Notes: generated by a model not told the origin, from the letters alone. Shown: positions 41,439 to 53,868, counted from the first letter of the stretch. The stretch: DNA of 64,000 bases from Aaosphaeria pasadenensis (GCA_022813625.1 JAKLMB010000022.1:644671-708670); one strand, 5' to 3'. Numbers and translations are program-made.

Positions 41439-43437
41439 TCAGACACTGTCTGCCGGCGCCTCTTTCGATGGCCCGACCGAAAACTTGCCCTTCAACTCCT
41501 TGTTCATATCGAACTTTTTGATGAACACACTAGCAAGCAATCCGGTCGCTGTCATTCCTACCATAAAGATCCAGATACCGCGAAAGCCCGTCACATAAGC
41601 GTCGATAATGAGGGCACGCTTAGGATCAGCAGGGTCCATTGCTTGGAGTACGTGAACATAACGCTCGGAGTCATGTGCAATCGCAGTAGGAAGGTTAAGT
41701 GTTTCAAGGCGCGTGGACATGACGTTCTGGAAAATAGTTCCGGCAAGCTATGATCTGTTAGTCGAGCAGATTTGAACCAGTTGCTTGTAGCCACTTACAA
41801 TGACACCAATTGGCATACCTAGGCTTCGGAAGAAGCCATACATGCTAGCAGCCATTGCTGCGTCTTCTACGTGAGCGATGGCCTGGATGGCAACATTCAC
41901 GCTGGTGAGAACCATTCCAGCACCGACACCAAAGACCGCAAGTGCAACGGCCCAAACTGCAGTCTTGACGTCTTCATCAAGTAAGATCCAAAGCCCGCTG
42001 CCAAGGGTCATGATGGCCCATCCCACCCAGAGAGCCCAACGGAAACGGCCCAATCGAGTAGTGAGGGTGGCAACGATGATGGAGCCAGGGAGGAAAAGAA
42101 CAAGAGCCGGCAATAGGTCAACCCCAGATTTGATAGCTGATACTCCGCGCGCGCTCATACTGTAGAAGGGGAAGTAGTACAATCCCATAAAGATCTAGAG
42201 TACCATAGTCAGTATCGGCCTGAGAAGAACTGCATCTTCGATGGATCGAGAAAAAATACTCACCACTAAACCATTGACAAATGCGCAGTAGAATGCCGCG
42301 AATGCAGATGGACAGTAGAACAACGATAAAGGAAGCAATGGGTGTGAAGCTGCCATCTTTTGCCACACAACGAAACCAACAAGGCCAGCAAAGCCGACTA
42401 TGACTGGGCAGAGTGTTTGAACAGAAGTCCAGGAGTATTGGATGCCCGCCCACGACAGACCAATGAGAATGGAAGTCAACCCGCCAACGAACAAAAACGC
42501 ACCAAGGAAGTCAGTATGCTTCAGCTTTTGCGCAAAGGTCATCTTCGCGACTGCGTTCAGTCTGATGAAGAAGACTGCGAGAATGATACCGATACCACAG
42601 AATGGCAGATTGATCCAGAAGACCCATCGCCACGAAGTATTTTCCGCAAGAGCACCGCCCAGCATTGGACCAACAAGCGTTCCAAGACTCCATGAGCTGA
42701 GGACGATAGCGAAATACTTTGGCCTTAGGCGCAGTGGGACAATGTCGCAAAAGATCACCTAGATAACGGTCAGAGAGTGGAGTGACAGAGGGATAACGTA
42801 AACACTGACCTGGTTCATTGTGATGATGCCACCTCCTCCAATACCTTTAATGCTGCGACCAGCAAGTAGAACAGTGAAGTCGTTGGCTGCGCCGCACATG
42901 ATTGTGCCGACGGTGAAGAACACCAAGGAGAAGAGAAGAAGCTGTTGCCGTCCAAACACCTCGGAAATTGAAGCGATGACAGGCTGGAAAACAGCACTTG
43001 TAAGAAGGTATGATGTGCCTGCCCAGAAGGCATCAATTGATGTGCCATGTAGGGCCTCTGCAATGGTCTAGAAGGGATATTGTCAGCTGCTATCGTGAAG
43101 GCTTATCGGATGGTGTACTTACTGGAAGGACCGTGACTAAGATGGTAGAATCAAGAGATACCATGAAAGATATGAAGGACAGACTGATCATGATGAACCA
43201 TTCTTTCTTCTGAGGTTTCCAGTTCAGATCGTCCCTAGATGATTTCGCCGCGATAGATCCCAAGGTCGACTCATCAGAACTATCGTACACTGTGGTCGAT
43301 GAAGGTGTACGGAAGGCATCTGGTGACGCCGTCACGGCAACATTTCGTTGAGCATAATTCTCGACAAAAGCAACCCTTGCTGGGTTGCTACCCAAAGGTT
43401 GAGGTCTATAGCTCTCCATAGGAGCTACTAAATACAT
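41439..43437 (-). CDS. MFS drug/metabolite exporter (DHA2-like, 14 TM)
   Basis: Plasma-membrane or vacuolar proton antiporter of the major facilitator superfamily, likely exporting toxic compounds or metabolites. Exons 43437-43123, 43067-42810, 42758-42264, 42194-41799 and 41747-41439 join in phase to 590 aa. An ~85-residue cytosolic N-terminus precedes the first span. SFMVSLDSTILVTVLPTIAE is the typical DHA motif in TM1, GRSIKGIGGGGI fits the TM4 region, and WSLGTLVGPMLGGAL is the motif C (antiporter) of TM5. About 14 hydrophobic spans are visible, ending in a short Lys-rich tail. Substrate is unknown. All four introns are short GT-AG introns. It stands alone, divergent from the DUF829 gene. 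Confidence 0.88.
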
Positions 43438-44965
43438 TGAGACTGAGTTTTCTAATCAATTAAAAAGTAAGACGAAGTTTGACGCTCAGAAGGGCTTTAC
43501 GGAGGGAATGATTCAGATATATCTAGGGTACAGGGAGACCTAGATAGCGCCCATTGACGATGAAACCGTATGGATTCTATTTCCATACAACGATGCTGCG
43601 TTTAAGTATACATGTACATGATATAACCCAGGACGTCCCTCTGTAGGGCACAGCCGTTTACTAACCCACTTTAAGTCTTGATAGACAGACCAGCGCAGCA
43701 AAGATGATGTATTGTGTCCCTCAGCTTAAGTCAGAATACCGCGCGAATGTAGATCAAAGGCCATGTATGCATGTGGTGATATGTGCCAGCCAGTGTCGTG
43801 GCGATCGCATGGGTGGCTTACCGGGGAGAAAGATCCTTGTGCTGTATTGCTCTACCCGGCTCGCGGCATGCAAGAAGAAGCGAAAAATTCCCTGAAGGGT
43901 TTCAAGTGGCACACCTGGATGAACGATTGGCAGAAGTCGTCCAGACATGAACCCATGGTCCGTCTGAACTTTCCTCCGCAGGTGTAATCGATAGAGATAT
44001 CTGACCTCATAGGGCGTTACAGTGGGTCCTTGGGGGGTCCTTGATTGTGAGGCGCTCAGCCCCCATCCGATGTGTAAGTCTAAACGCTCCCATGTCAGCC
44101 CCACGGGAGCAGGGCCCGGATCGGATCTTCACCATACTGAATTGAGCAAATGCGAATGCTGGTACGAGATCTTTTATAAGAAAAGTGTCCCCAGCCTGCG
44201 GGAATGGCGCTAGCTGTTGCGAGTCTAACTTTATCGATACCTGTTCGACGAAACGCTAACGCTCTATTTTGAGGTGGACGATGTTCAAGCGAGATTCGTC
44301 GCTATGAACTTAGAACCACGGCGTCAACGAGGCCATTAGAAAATCTAAGAAGTTCTCTTGCAATATAATGATACTATCTTGATTGTACGGATTGTTGGTA
44401 CAAGATGACTATGTCTGGTAAGCATATACAGTAACTTGTCCCCGAACTGTACATTTTCCGTTGTATAAAGCCCATTTGGATAGTGAATATTATGTTGGAA
44501 AGCTATGATACCAAGATGAGTTGAGAAATGGAGTGACGTAGCAATAGAGTGGGCCCCATAGCCATGCTCATGTAATGAAGATCTGGAACGGTTTGCGCAT
44601 TCGGTGATTATTGCGGTTATCGAAACCCAGCCAAGTGAAATCATTCACGGCAAAAATAACAGAAATCCATGTGCCTCTATTTCAGTATCACTTCGCGCGA
44701 ATCCCAATCTTGAGCGGCGCAACATGTCAGAGCAGAGGGGATCATAAATGAGGGAAAGTCCCTCAGGTATCAGCACCCCAGAAATCATTATTCTGCAACT
44801 TCAAGGTTATTCTTATTTACCGCTCTGCTTTCGAAAATAGGTCTTTCTCTTCTCAGTTTATTTTTGCCTATTCTTGGCACCCTGATCATATCCATAAGGC
44901 TGTGAGGCCTCCAATCGATTCCCCCGTCCGTTCACTGCATATATCACAAATATTACAGTGACGAC
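43438..44965. promoter_or_regulatory. Divergent intergenic region MFS exporter / DUF829 gene
   Basis: 1.5 kb between two divergent genes. Only short frames (under 120 codons) on both strands. A small direct repeat GGTCCTTGG/GGTCCTTGA lies near 44,024-44,042. I see no third gene. Confidence 0.45.
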
Positions 44966-45913
44966 ATGGTGAAAGATCGATACGACTCAATTCCAGGTTT
45001 CTCTTCCATAGGACCTGGTATCTGGGAGTATGCACGCCATACCCCAACACAGTTATCTGGAAAGAGTGAAGAACAATGTCCCGACCTGATTTTCATCTTC
45101 TCATGGACAGGCGCTGGAGGACGACACATTCTGAAATACACACAAAATTATCAAATCTTGTTCCCATCAAGTCGAATACTCGTCGTCACTACATCGATTA
45201 AAGACATGGCCCTACGGACATCAAAGAGACGACAACGTCGACTTCGGCCTGCCATCGACCACATCCTCCAATACAAGGCGAATGATATACTCATCCACGC
45301 GTTCTCAGAAGGTGGTACAAATAAGGCTGTGGAGTTTGCAGAGGCTTACTACAACGAGACGGGGCAACGGTTGCCAGCCACCACAGTATGTATTGACTCG
45401 GCACCAGGTAAGCCCCGATTCATGCCGTTGGTCAATGCTGTAAGGAAAAGCCTTCCGCCACACCCTATCCTCCGATTTGGAGGTCTGGCCATCAGTTGGA
45501 TTTGGTTTTCCTTGGTGTGGGCCATTTACATCATCAATGGAGGCAAGAAAACTAGTCCCATCGCAAAGACAAGGCGTCGCTTACTTGATGACCGATTGTG
45601 GGACTTCGAAGCACCAAGGTGTTATCTTTATTCGAGAGCTGATGATTTGATAATGTGGCCCGATATTCAAGAGCATGCAATCGAGTCTCGAGAAAAAGGG
45701 ATACCAGTTACTGAGGCTTTCTTCGAAAAAAGTGCCCATTGTCGACATATGGCGGATGATCCAGCAATGTATTGGGATGCGGTGATAGCGACTTGGAGAC
45801 AATCGAAACGCTGCCTACAAGAGAAATCGACACTATCTTTATCGTTGAAGCATGAGAGGTCGACCGATACTTTGCGCAGTGCTGCCGATTCAGAGCGGAC
45901 ACTTACAGGATGA
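44966..45913 (+). CDS. DUF829 / TMEM53-PaxU-like alpha/beta hydrolase
   Basis: Alpha/beta-hydrolase-fold protein of the DUF829 family (TMEM53; PaxU of indole-diterpene clusters). 315 aa, intronless. DLIFIFSWTGAGGRHILKYT is the family opening. The nucleophile elbow is HAFSEGG with S114, the acid is probably D226 or D227 in YSRADDLI, and H258 in KSAHCRH completes a triad. A hydrophobic stretch at about 172-191 (GGLAISWIWFSLVWAIYIIN) could be a membrane or lid helix. There is no secondary-metabolite cluster nearby, so a link to indole-diterpenes is not supported; a housekeeping membrane-associated hydrolase is as likely. Confidence 0.8.
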   Translation: MVKDRYDSIPGFSSIGPGIWEYARHTPTQLSGKSEEQCPDLIFIFSWTGAGGRHILKYTQNYQILFPSSRILVVTTSIKDMALRTSKRRQRRLRPAIDHILQYKANDILIHAFSEGGTNKAVEFAEAYYNETGQRLPATTVCIDSAPGKPRFMPLVNAVRKSLPPHPILRFGGLAISWIWFSLVWAIYIINGGKKTSPIAKTRRRLLDDRLWDFEAPRCYLYSRADDLIMWPDIQEHAIESREKGIPVTEAFFEKSAHCRHMADDPAMYWDAVIATWRQSKRCLQEKSTLSLSLKHERSTDTLRSAADSERTLTG

Positions 45914-47090
45914 TTGCTATTGTTTTGAAATATTCAGTTGTATTCTTACCATGTACATGCATTTCGCCTATGTTCATACTTTACGTTGTAGCGAATTATA
46001 CCCTGAATTACGCGCGAAATATACCTACACTTTTAAATCCACGGTCATAAAAGACAAGGAATTTTTGTTTTTCATAGGAAAAGTACCCAGAGAGGGTGTG
46101 GCAAGTTCTCCGAAACCAGAAATGTTGGGTATTTCGTCCTTCAGCCACGCTGGACCTGTAGGTGAACCGCTGTAGGCATAAGTCGGAAACCGACAAGCGG
46201 CACGGTACAAGTGGCGACTATCAGGCCTTCAAACACCCAACCTCATTCTTTGTACATGCGGGACGAAATGGATGCTTTGCCCAAGGACCGCATCAAAGCG
46301 GTCAAACGGGTGTTGATCCGCAGCAAAGCTACCCTTACGCTTATGGTGTATGGATCAGTCCGAAGCTTATCCAGGAAGGGAAATTTGGGCTTATGTCTCG
46401 CAACAACAAAACCAATTCGGAGGCGGCCTAGAATAGCACCGCCCATCTTACGATGTGATTCGTAACGTGAAGAGCAGCTACGTCTTTTTAAAAGCGTGAT
46501 CCTCTCGCGCGTCTTATAAAGTGGATCGCATACGCCATACTTGGTATGTCTTTGTTTTTTGAATGGAAGCATCGTCATTCTCATCTTGTATGGAGTGATA
46601 TACTTGTTTGCATTCCATTAGGCGCTTCGATCTCACCTGGGTCGTCAGCTCTCCTTCCTTCAAACGTTACGCAATTTGCCATATGTGTTTGAAGTTGATG
46701 AGTGTGAGTGTATTATTGGGGCTACAATGCAGCAATCCACGCATACGCGTGCTGAAATGTTCGCACCACCTACTTTGTGTCTGCACACTGCAATCACCAA
46801 TCGCGCTCATTGGACTATAAATACAATACCATTTCGGGCCTTTATGCCTGTTTACTTGATACCACAACCAGTCTTATCCCAAGCGAATAAATTTTATAAG
46901 TATGCCTCGTGATACAGAAATAAACTCTTAAACTTCGGCATCGTATCCAGCTGCTGGTTGATTCAATTTGTCATCGCCGCCCCCGTACCAGGTGCAGATT
47001 CGACGATCACGAAACAAAGATGCAAGCAGCTCATCTGCCCAACCGCTATCTATAGCAAAGAGAGCCCTTCACCATTTGAGTGCCCGTATA
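45914..47090. other. Convergent intergenic region
   Basis: 1.18 kb between convergent 3' ends. Frames of 60-113 codons overlap on both strands at 46,160-46,590; one contains a Gln/Tyr-rich piece but shows no start context or domain. No gene supported. Confidence 0.4.
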
Positions 47091-50000
47091 CTAATGCGTG
47101 CCGTCAAATCTTCTTTTGACTCCTGCGTGGCTTGACGAACTTGCTGCAGTATGGACTGGGATATTGGATGGCCCAGGGATCTGCGAGTGATAGCCCTGAG
47201 GACCTGATACACTAGCTGGTGGTTGAAGGGGCCCCGAAAGTTGCCCGTGAGGATTACTTTGAGCCTCCTGTTCCATAGTGGGACCTGGTTGTGAGATAGA
47301 TGCATTGTCCAACCTGTCGAAAAGCGCCTGAACATACGATGGCCCAAGAACCTTCAATCCAAAGGGATTCACTAGGCTGGTAAGGCGCTCACGTAACCAG
47401 TCAACCTCCGTGATCCACCGTGTTTGTAGCTCCTGATACCTTCCGTCAGTTTTTGTGACTATGAGCCTGTGAGGCTTAAAGTCTTTATCCGTGACACATT
47501 CACAGTATTGGCCATTTAGCTTGAACTCTATGTGTTTACGAGCCTGCATTGGATAGCCGAATATTGCTTGCGGTTGCACCGGGTCACCGAGAAAATGATT
47601 CAGATCTCGACATTGCAGGCAGGAACCGCTACACAGATACACTTGTCCGCGGCTCCAGTCCACTGGCGGACGCGGGCGCTTGAGAGCAAGGCTTTCGACG
47701 CAATTAGCGAATGATGTCCTGGAATAATACGCTGCAGCCATGTTGAGAGGTTCATAGTCGTATTGTTCCATCACATGAAACAGTCCCTTCTGGATGTCAA
47801 AGATCATCGTCCAATCCGACCATATCGGGGAATTCAAATCTGGTACGTCCGAAAATGCAACTTCCATGAGTAGTCTTGCTTCCGACTGTAGCTTCAGGTG
47901 GAGTGTTGTCCGCAATATTTCGATGAGACGTGTCACGTAAGTCCGTGATGATATGGTGGTGTTGCTTGTCACATGGACGTTTTGATCTTTGAGATCGGCA
48001 TGTCGTGCTTTTAAAGTAGTCATAGAGGTTTCTAGTAACGACTTGAAAGTAGCTTGGACAGTTGGCCGCCAATTCTTGTCGACTGATTTACACCCAAACC
48101 TCTCTAAGAAAAGAGAAAGTGCTGCGCGATTTCCTCTGGCAAGTGTTGGTATCACCCTGAAATTGCGTTAGTGCCGTATATCAGGATACTGATTGTAACA
48201 TACACATCATAGTATACCCTTGGGGGCACTGCACGACTATCAATCAAAAATAGAATTGCGTTAACATCAGACTCGGAATAGTCTTGGATATTACGCAAGA
48301 GGTCTGTCAACTTCCGCTCACGAAACTCTTGATGGGAAACGCTTGATGTGGTGGGTATCTGCTGTGCGACTTGATCCAGAAACGTTCGAATGTTATTGAC
48401 ATCCGCGAATGTGCGCACATCCGGTAAATACGAGAACCTGAACTTGCGTTAACCAATATACTGTTATGATGATAACAGGACCATTTACCATGCATCGAAA
48501 ACGCCTGCCCCTCGCTTGACAAAATCTATGTATATCTGATCTTTGATGACTTTTGCGAGGGGGTTTGACAGGGAAGCCCAAAAGACCGGATTTCGAAGAG
48601 CAGGAGCCAGAATGGAACAGATGGCTTCACTTCGTCCATTTAGTGCAGAATGTTTTATTGAGCCGACAATGACGTGTTTCATTTCTGAAATAGCTCGGTC
48701 TTCATGGACCAGTCCGTTACGGTCCATAACAGATAACACTCCTTTCAGCGCCTTGAAAAGCATTTCTATAGCAGCCTGTAAAAATGTCTGCATCAGAGAT
48801 TCCCGCAACTCGAGCGGTACAAGCTCGATGTTCTTGCAAATTTTGAAGTATGAGAGCAACGAGGCAGAATTGGCGCAGTCCAGAATCCTTTCCTTCTGGA
48901 ATAATTTAGCTTTGTCCACCAGGACCAAGACCTGTTCAATTCATTAACTCGCTTCTCAGAACTGAAGAGTATACCAACATTGTCATGGTGTTGAATCGTC
49001 AACTTTCTCGGCATGTCATATTCGAAGTCTGATCCGACTTCATTGTCTGATTGCCGCCCTCGGTACAAATCCTCCGTCACGATGTGTGAAATATCAATAA
49101 TTCTACTCAACTCCACCGCCTCTCCAAGAGGAGTGACCACCTGGTGAAGTGAGTGCTTCATGGGAATATCAGGCTCCTCATCGATTACAGTTTCTGTTCG
49201 AGTCAAGCGGCCAAGAAACCAAAGGAAGCCATTCGACCTGCAAACATGATCCAGGTATCTCGCTTTGGCAGCATCGCCACCTTGCAATGACTGCAAGGCA
49301 AGGTCGGTGTATTTTCGCTTAAGAGGATATAGAAGGATATCGGGGAAATTTGGGGCATCCTGCCATTGCTGCAAGATTTGCTGTAGCTCATTGTGTCTTA
49401 TTGAAAGTGATGTAGCTGTTTGTTCAGGTCCTTCTGATACATTTCGTACGAGATCGTATTCAAGAGCCAAGCGATAGCCCGAGGTAATTCTCTGTACTTT
49501 GGAGGAAACATCAGAATGCCACGCCAACACGGTTAAGCCAAAAGCTGATGTAGCTGAAGTCGCGAAATTGCACCTTTGGTCATGGTGGCTAACTTCAATA
49601 TTACCACCAGTATGCTCCGACGGCAGGCATATCAGTAGTGTGCCACATTTACCGCGCGTCTCGGTATTATCTGGTAATTCACCGTTCGCGAATGCGTTCA
49701 CTCCGCACAGAAGTGTTCTTCGTGGTACGGCCCAAATCGATCGCGCGAAACCCAGCAGTTCGACTGTTCTGTTGATGTAGATATCGAGTTGCGCTTCCCA
49801 TTCAGGATTTTTGCATTCGAATCGGACTTCCCAGATATCATTCATGGGAAGAGGCCCAGAATTTGAGGACAGACATGCTTGCTTGATGGCCTCTGCATCG
49901 CGAATGCTCAAGGGCAAGCCAACTGACCCAAGTGCATCTAAGAAGAGACCAGGAGGGGTGTAGGACTGATAATGATGAATGGCGGAAAAAGTTCCTTCGT

Positions 50001-50163
50001 GCTCTATTCGGTCCAAGCAGCCTCGTAACTGTGATTTGAAAGAGCGTAGCTTGGGATCAGCTATTACTTCTGGAGGTTGATTATGACGTCTGAATTCATA
50101 ATCAGGTTCGCTATCATCATCCTCGCGGTCAAAGTCTTCGCTGTCATATTCTTCGTCGCTCAT
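47091..50163 (-). CDS. Large fungal protein with a degenerate 2OG-Fe(II) oxygenase-like domain
   Basis: Fungal-specific protein of unknown role. Exons 50163-48979, 48931-48489, 48437-48204 and 48156-47091 join in phase to 975 aa. After an acidic N-terminus (DEEYDSEDFDREDDDSEPDY), residues ~145-240 resemble the prolyl-4-hydroxylase-type domain found in many fungal proteins: GTLLICLPSEHTGGNIEV and SDVSSKVQRITSGYRLALEY. In active relatives I recall an HxDT motif and an SDxxHEV motif holding the iron; here the positions read LPDNT and SDVSSKV, so iron ligands appear lost. The middle and C-terminal ~600 residues are helical without a known domain. The last ~65 residues are Pro/Gln/Ser-rich and end in KRRFDGTH, a possible nuclear signal. 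I chose M at 50163; the frame continues upstream without ATG. Confidence 0.65.
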
Positions 50164-50816
50164 TGCTGGAAGGATAAGATGTTTTCTTAAGGCGTCCGTT
50201 CGACTTGTGAGCACGCTCGTCAAAGTCTTCGTTACCTGAGAATGTCATGAGTGAACGTTTGACATTCCACCAATTCATCGAAGTGGCTAGATTGGGCTAA
50301 AAAAGCGCCGCTCAGGGGAACGCGAGACGCTAGCACACGAAACTGGCGCGGAACGTCGTGGGGCCCCGTGACCGTGACTTGCACCCACCCTGACCTCTTT
50401 ATTCCCTGATACCAAACTACCTAGGTAGTGGCACCCGCAGGAAGAACAATTGAGGTCGTTGTGGTTCTTTGGAGCCTTTGATGGTTCCATTCGCTGTGAT
50501 CACTGTAATATTGCGCTAGCTGCTCGCTGGGCGAGAGATGTTCGCTGGCCTGATGAAGTACATAACCATTGATCGATGTCATATCTGCACCAAATTCAGT
50601 AAATGTCCCACACGGTCGGTAGGCAAATAAATCTAAAAACATTGTGATTTGCTATTGCCAGAGTGGTGAAGATTTTATTCTTTATTTGAAGTTTGAAGTG
50701 TGGTTATTTAGTATCCACTTTGCGCCATTCAGGGAAACGGTAGAAGGACAATCAGATGGGAGCCTGGTCAGAAATTAATCCCCCGTGATTTTGATGATGC
50801 CTTAGCATCCACGAGC
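50164..50816. other. Promoter region of the 975-aa gene
   Basis: About 650 bp without a supportable gene between the 975-aa gene and the 3' end of the 154-aa gene, both on the minus strand. GC-rich around 50,300-50,400 and AT-rich elsewhere. Confidence 0.4.
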
Positions 50817-51342
50817 TTAGGAAGTGGGAGAACCTTCCTTCATGACCTTCTCTTGGATCTCCTCCTGATCCTTCCTTATTTTTTCAAGGAGCTCATCTAT
50901 GCGAGTCTGACGAAAGCACGGGCGTATCGTTTTTTCAAGATTCTCCCACACTACCATACGTTAGCTCAAAGTCTGATATGCAAAGAATGCCGAAGACAGT
51001 CTAAAACTCACAGCCTAGTTGTACTACGGCGTTTGGATTGCGACCCGTCTCATTAGATTCATTGTCATTGAGTGGATCAATCCATTTGCACATTCGCTTG
51101 GAGCCATTTCCGTCTTTCTGGCTCAGTCGATGCTTTCTTTCTGCAAGCTCCTTGTAGGTCTTGTATTCCTCACAAATCCCGCATTCCCATCCCCATTTGT
51201 CGATGCAAAATTGCCTAATAGCCTTCGAAGTAGTAAATCCCAAAGTCTTAACTGTCTCGCTTTGGTACACTTTTCCTTTCAGGTGAAAGAACTCCACGGA
51301 GTAGAGAACATGGGGGCCTTGACCGCTACTGCTGTTGGCCAT
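50817..51342 (-). CDS. Hypothetical protein, 154 aa, two exons
   Basis: I do not recognise this protein. Exons 51342-51012 and 50950-50817 (intron GTGAGT...GGTAG) join in phase to 154 aa. The N-terminal part (LYSVEFFHLKGKVYQSETVKTL) looks like a beta-strand opening; DKWGWECGICEEYKTYKEL contains one CxxC. The C-terminal exon is a charged amphipathic helix (RIDELLEKIRKDQEEIQEKV), likely a coiled coil. No signal peptide or membrane span. It lies upstream of, and on the same strand as, the 975-aa gene. Splicing that keeps a coding-quality helix supports a real gene. Confidence 0.55.
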
Positions 51343-52016
51343 CGTTGATAAGATTCGATGATCTGTAAATGAAATGTTTCATTGAAGTGTGCCAAAGTCC
51401 GAGAGTTGCAGGCGAGGTTTTGAGGATGATGAGGGACACTCTTGGATCATGGAACCTTATGTACTGGAATTTTCATCTTGAACGTCTGTGCTGAATGCAA
51501 TGACTTGCTCTTGATGTGACTCCAAGTCGTAGATCCTTGCGTATGATTCTTGATTATATGAGTAGCTATATCATGCGTCATGGCTCCAGTCCTTTTCACC
51601 TACCTCTCTTTCACTGTGCAGCTAACTTTCATCGTCAAACTGTAACTGCGCCCTTCTCGTTTATAGAACACGGTGCTTTCGGCGTAAAAAAAGCACGGTA
51701 GGTGATCGTAAGGAACGACATTCTCTGCTGAGTTCTGACGATATGTGCAGCAGGAAATAAATGATCTGCGGGCTGTCATCAATACATAGAGTCATATTGT
51801 GTTGATACGCTGATGAGTGAAACAAGGATACGCGTTTTGGATGACAAAGGAATCAATGATAAGTATTTTGTGATTCTTATGAAATATCGATTACTGAGTA
51901 ACACGAATTCATAATAGTGGTTCTTTGGCTCACTAATAAATGCATTCTTAGTTCCCGATCATCAGGAACGAAAAGTATAGTGGCATTGCTATTATGCGCT
52001 ATGTTCGAGTTGCACC
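51343..52016. other. Spacer between LPMO and the 154-aa gene
   Basis: About 670 bp, AT-rich, with only 60-codon frames. It contains the promoter of the 154-aa gene and the LPMO 3' UTR. Nothing else seen. Confidence 0.45.
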
Positions 52017-53039
52017 CTAATTTGGCACACACTGGCTGTAGTATTCACCAGATGCCTTGCAAACACCTTCAGCGCATGCCGTTGGTCCAGTCCAAGTGTT
52101 ACCACCACACTGACCGTAGAGCGGAGCGGTCGCACCCCCCGCGCCATTTCCTGGGGCAGGCGGAGTCACCTCAGGAGTCTGACCTCCCGATCCACTATCG
52201 GCACCACAGACAAGAGGAGCTGGTCCTGGAATCTGGTATGGCTTTCCTCCCATGTATGGTTGGCCAGTGGTATCGTAGATGGACAACAGGATGCCAGGGT
52301 CATTGCTCTTGTACGCTCCTGGGAATGAAACGAAGTTTGAGCCCTTGCTAGTACCGCTGCCTGTAACCTTGATCTGAGCGCACTCCATGTAAAACTGAGC
52401 TTGTCCAGATTGACCCGCGCTGTGAAGAGCGAGGAGCTCGACTCGGAGAAGATATTCTCCTGGGGCAATGCAGGATGGCATCGTGAAGTAATGCCAGCCT
52501 TGGTTCGCAATCATGTTATCGACGGCCCACTTGCCGTTGGAAAGTCCCTCATGGGCCACCTTGAACCACTGAAGACCTGTTGTGCCAGTGTTTGCGGCGC
52601 TGTCCACCTTTGCAAGCCAGTAGCTGATAGGTCCTGTCACGTGTTAGAAACAACTGTACACCAAGAAGATGACTACTAACCCTTATGTGACTTCGCGATT
52701 GGGTGATCTGGATCATTTGCTCCCTGTGCACCTCCGATCACGTGACCCCACCAACCGCCTGAAAAAGTCAGTTGTGTGTCTGTGTACTCACTATTACTCC
52801 GTACCTATCTTGGCTCCAGCTGGTATGTTGATGACAGTGTTGTCCTTGTGCTTGATGTCTTTGTTACAGGCGAAGCTGGCATCGTTGACGTTCTGGATGG
52901 GGTAGTCGCTATCGGGGGCGCGGACACCTTTCAACTGGCCCTGATCCGCTCCATTCACGGAGATCTTCTGGAGGATAGTGTGGGCCGAGACATTGGATGC
53001 AGCAAGAACAGCCGCGCTGATGAGGGACTGAATCTTCAT
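52017..53039 (-). CDS. AA9 lytic polysaccharide monooxygenase with CBM1
   Basis: Secreted copper enzyme that oxidatively cleaves cellulose. Exons 53039-52805, 52758-52681 and 52633-52017 join in phase to 309 aa. Residues 1-19 form a signal peptide; cleavage exposes H20 (SA|HTILQKISVNG), the first histidine-brace ligand. The second brace His is H84 in GGWWGHV. H175, Q184 and the axial Y186 (QAQFYMECAQI) complete the active site. A Gly/Pro/Thr linker joins a C-terminal fungal CBM1 cellulose-binding domain (about 276-309; YGQCGGNTWTGPTAC and the CxxG/Cys pattern). All catalytic residues are present, so it should be active. A TATAAAA element lies 73-79 nt upstream of the ATG. Regioselectivity cannot be read here. 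Confidence 0.96.
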
Positions 53040-53111
53040 AGCTTATATACTTGTTCGAGATGTTTCTTGGATGGCTTGCAGGTCGAGGGCTTTGTCTGGC
53101 AGCAGTGGCCG

Positions 53112-53118
53112 TTTTATA
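53112..53118 (-). promoter_or_regulatory. TATA box of the LPMO gene
   Basis: TATAAAA on the minus strand, 73-79 nt upstream of the LPMO start codon, a usual fungal position. Confidence 0.5.
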
Positions 53119-53680
53119 GACGAGTCTGATCTGCACGCTACACGAGCCTTAATGCTAGGAAGCCTTACTATCAAATCTTATCATCTTCTCGAAATCTTGT
53201 CTGTCGGGTCGAAGTGTGGTAGTTTAGATTGCCCAGCGCTAGGATTAGACGGAGTGCAATCCGCTATTGATTCCGATCCACGTAAGACATCGTGGCTAGA
53301 AGCCATTTAGAAGCGGATCTCGATTGGTGCCGGAGAAAACGGAGGCAGTGAAGCGCTTGAGAACTGGAAATTGAAACAACTGCCCTGCCATGTGAGCAAA
53401 GGTTGGGCATCGTGTAATCTAATAAGTGACTGTTCGATTGGACGCGAACAGTGGGGGACGAAAAATTGCCATACCCCAGATTTTGGACATGCTATCGGCT
53501 CCCAGGATCGCAACACTCGAACAGGCAGCTGCCGGCATCCGATAGTACCATGTTGAAGCACATGGCCAGGAGGCTCCGGGTTCGATTTTACCATATAAAT
53601 AATAGAGTAGATTGTCGTTTGGGAGACTCCCTTCGGTCCGTCTGGTCCGTGCCGAAATTGGTAGGGGGTTATATTGCATT

Positions 53681-53868
53681 CTACAGAGGGTTGGCACGTC
53701 GGGCTGGCCACCTACTAACTTCATGTATATTCTATACCTAAAGTGTCTATGTAAGAGTGTACTGTAACCAGTAAACAACCTTAACTGCTCGCGACAAACC
53801 TTGCAAAGGCGCTGTTGTGGACATAAAATACTAGCAGGGGGCCAGCCCGACGTGCAAACCCTCTGTAA
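53681..53868. mobile_element. MITE-like foldback element with ~37-bp imperfect TIRs
   Basis: Left arm from 53,682 reads TACAGAGGGTTGGCACGTCG then GGCTGGCCACC; the right arm ending near 53,867 is its reverse complement with about four differences (TACAGAGGGTTTGCACGTCG, GGCTGGCCCCC). About 110 bp separate the arms and there is no coding capacity. Size and structure fit a small nonautonomous DNA transposon. No target-site duplication was firmly seen. Confidence 0.55.

Noticed and set aside
44966..45913. Membership of the PaxU-like gene in an indole-diterpene cluster
   Set aside because: No prenyltransferase, GGPP synthase, P450 or terpene cyclase is present nearby; DUF829 proteins are common outside such clusters.
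46162..46584. Short Gln/Tyr-rich frames between the DUF829 gene and the 975-aa gene
   Set aside because: They overlap on both strands, lack a consistent frame and lie between two convergent 3' ends.
53570..53600. GGTTCGATT resembling a tRNA B-box
   Set aside because: No A-box or cloverleaf could be drawn around it.
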